From Bacillota bacterium (GTDB lineage: Bacteria > Bacillota > Clostridia > Christensenellales > Aristaeellaceae), in assembly GCA_023402355.1 (NCBI GenBank), contig JAEXCG010000066.1:1-7021 (forward strand): a DNA stretch of 7,021 nucleotides. Reading direction: 5' to 3'. A program made the position numbers and the translations under genes. This document shows positions 6,058 to 7,021 of this stretch, in pieces; positions within the stretch are counted from its first letter, which is position 1; each line of letters opens with the position of its first letter. The notes beneath the pieces are model-generated. The model was not told where the DNA came from. It ran no database searches and saw only the letters and a list, made by a program, of their open reading frames with translations.

Positions 6058-6084
6058 TGTAATGAATGTAACATTTACGTAACA
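6058..6084. promoter_or_regulatory. WalR-like operator candidate, copy 2 (TGTAAC-N5-CGTAAC)
   Basis: TGTAAC (6067-6072) and CGTAAC (6078-6083) are 11 bp apart, as in copy 1; block 6065-6084 matches 5164-5183 at 18 of 20 bases. An extra perfect half-site TGTAAT occurs at 6058-6063, 9 bp upstream of the first half-site. The element begins 15 bases after the -10, so it lies in the early transcribed region. The assignment to WalR is inferred from the motif and from the function of the downstream gene. Confidence 0.6.
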
Positions 6085-6136
6085 AATAGGGCATCATCAT
6101 TCATTCAAAACTAAACCGCGATGGGAGATTTCCTTA

Positions 6137-6859
6137 ATGAGAAGTATGTTAGGTCAACTGATAAGAACAGGCGCTGTGTGTGGTATGCTGATGATCATGA
6201 ATCCATTCACATCCATGGCAGCCATCGGACCTGGTTTTACAGCCGGAACATATGTGGCAACCATCACATCTGAGAGTGTGAACATCAACCGGAACATGGA
6301 CAGTGAAGAAGTGCTTATGACAGCCCGGACAGGGAATACATACGAGGTATTAGAAGATTTAGGGAATGGATGGATGAAGGTACGGGTGAACGATACCGAA
6401 GGTTACCTTCCCGTATCAGGCAATGCCACGGTGGAGCAGGTGACGGAAGATGAGATTGCGGAAGTGCAGCAGGATGCGCTGGAGTCTTCCAACAGCTATA
6501 AGCGCCAGCAGGTGGTGAATTATGCCATGCAGTTTGTAGGCGGAAGATATAAGTATGGCGGCAGCGACCCGCGCACAGGCGTGGATTGTTCCGGCTTTAC
6601 AAGATATGTGCTTCAGAATTCCGCCGGAATCAGCATGAACCGCTCTTCAGGCGGACAGGCCAGCCAGGGCGTGCCCATCGGCGCAGACCAGATGCAGCCA
6701 GGAGACCTGCTGTTTTACGGAGGCGGCAGGGGAATCAACCATGTAGCCATGTATATTGGCAACGGGCAGATTGTACATGCTTCCACGGAGCGTACAGGTA
6801 TTACCATATCGAACTGGAACTACAGGAATCCGGTTAAGATAGTGAATGTGCTAGGATAA
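6137..6859 (+). CDS. Secreted SH3b-NlpC/P60 peptidoglycan endopeptidase (second paralogue)
   Basis: A 240-residue exported hydrolase. A signal peptide (about 1-28) has Arg2 and Arg10, a hydrophobic core, and a cleavage-type SMA (26-28). An SH3b domain spans about 39-102, with TYEVL, GWMKVR and EGYLPVSGNAT. An acidic Glu/Gln-rich linker (103-120) leads to the NlpC/P60 domain (about 122-240) with catalytic Cys151 (GVDCSGF), His202 (INHVAMY) and His214 (IVHAS). It should cleave peptide stems of peptidoglycan outside the membrane, in wall growth or daughter-cell separation. The catalytic domain is about 70% identical to the preceding gene while the SH3b region, linker and signal peptide are much less alike. 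GGGAGA (6123-6128) precedes the ATG with suitable spacing. It is transcribed alone from its own promoter and ends at a very strong hairpin. Confidence 0.94.
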   Translation: MRSMLGQLIRTGAVCGMLMIMNPFTSMAAIGPGFTAGTYVATITSESVNINRNMDSEEVLMTARTGNTYEVLEDLGNGWMKVRVNDTEGYLPVSGNATVEQVTEDEIAEVQQDALESSNSYKRQQVVNYAMQFVGGRYKYGGSDPRTGVDCSGFTRYVLQNSAGISMNRSSGGQASQGVPIGADQMQPGDLLFYGGGRGINHVAMYIGNGQIVHASTERTGITISNWNYRNPVKIVNVLG

Positions 6860-6874
6860 GATTTTCAAATAGAT

Positions 6875-6921
6875 AAAAGACGCGTCCCGGGATGAATGTT
6901 CATTCCGGGACGCGTCTTTTT
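6875..6921 (+). terminator. Very strong intrinsic terminator after the second NlpC/P60 gene
   Basis: A 16-bp perfect stem pairs 6875-6890 (AAAAGACGCGTCCCGG) with 6905-6920, extended inward by a G-T pair and three more pairs to a 6-base loop. The T run of the right arm continues to 6921. The A run on the left side could let it work in both directions. Confidence 0.93.
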
Positions 6922-6962
6922 CCGTCCGTCCCTGTCCTGCGTTGGCCGGATTGTACCGGCGC

Positions 6963-6998
6963 AAAAAAGGACGGGCAGGATGTGAATCCCGCCCGTCC
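6963..6998 (-). terminator. Minus-strand intrinsic terminator for a gene beyond the right edge
   Basis: GGACGGGC (6969-6976) pairs with GCCCGTCC (6991-6998); GGAT (6978-6981) pairs with ATCC (6986-6989) around a GTGA loop across one mismatch. The A run at 6963-6968 gives a TTTTTT tail only on the minus strand. It therefore implies a convergent minus-strand gene ending just outside the window; in-frame TAA codons on that strand occur at 7015-7017 and 7003-7005. Confidence 0.85.
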
Positions 6999-7021
6999 TC
7001 AATTAGAGTCCTTGTTAAGCC

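Noticed and set aside
6062..6082. Mini reading frame (6 codons plus stop) inside the second hydrolase leader, overlapping the WalR-like element; the first leader has ATG followed directly by TAA at the same place
   Set aside because: It has no ribosome binding site and begins only a few bases after the predicted transcription start. The similarity is explained by the conserved DNA element rather than by a leader peptide.

Overview
The window looks like chromosomal DNA of a Gram-positive anaerobe of the class Clostridia, most likely a Lachnospiraceae (Enterocloster / Clostridium cluster XIVa type). This rests on the class III fructose-1,6-bisphosphatase, a HAAS/DUF1700 membrane protein, secreted SH3b-NlpC/P60 hydrolases, sigma-A type promoters in AT-rich gaps, strong AGGAGG-like ribosome sites and moderately GC-rich coding DNA. 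The genus is an inference. I see no IS element, phage gene, tRNA, rRNA or CRISPR array.

Layout. Positions 2-214 are the 3' end of a sugar phosphate isomerase/epimerase-like TIM-barrel gene. A promoter at 233-261 precedes an iron-containing alcohol dehydrogenase (299-1513), which ends in a hairpin terminator. On the minus strand, convergent with it, lies an RNase Z-like metallo-beta-lactamase-fold hydrolase (1684-2487). Divergent from that gene is a two-gene unit: fbp, encoding class III fructose-1,6-bisphosphatase (2630-4567), and a HAAS-type membrane protein (4567-5076), joined by a one-base stop/start overlap. Next come two tandem paralogous secreted cell-wall hydrolases (5225-5944 and 6137-6859), each with its own strong promoter and terminator. 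The right edge holds a second, oppositely oriented terminator that must serve a gene outside the window.

Function. The left half is central carbon and redox metabolism: aldehyde/alcohol interconversion and the committed gluconeogenic phosphatase. The right half is cell-envelope maintenance: two exported Cys/His/His peptidoglycan endopeptidases with SH3b wall-binding domains.

The most interesting signal is a near-identical element (18 of 20 bases) placed 14-15 bases downstream of the -10 box of both hydrolase promoters. It reads as TGTAAY-N5-CGTAAC, half-sites 11 bp apart, one base per second half-site away from the known WalR (YycF) consensus TGTWAH-N5-TGTWAH. The two paralogues therefore look co-regulated by an OmpR-family wall-stress regulator, with the site in the early transcribed region rather than upstream. 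Apart from this the window is ordinary core genome; I found no evidence of a wholly new system.
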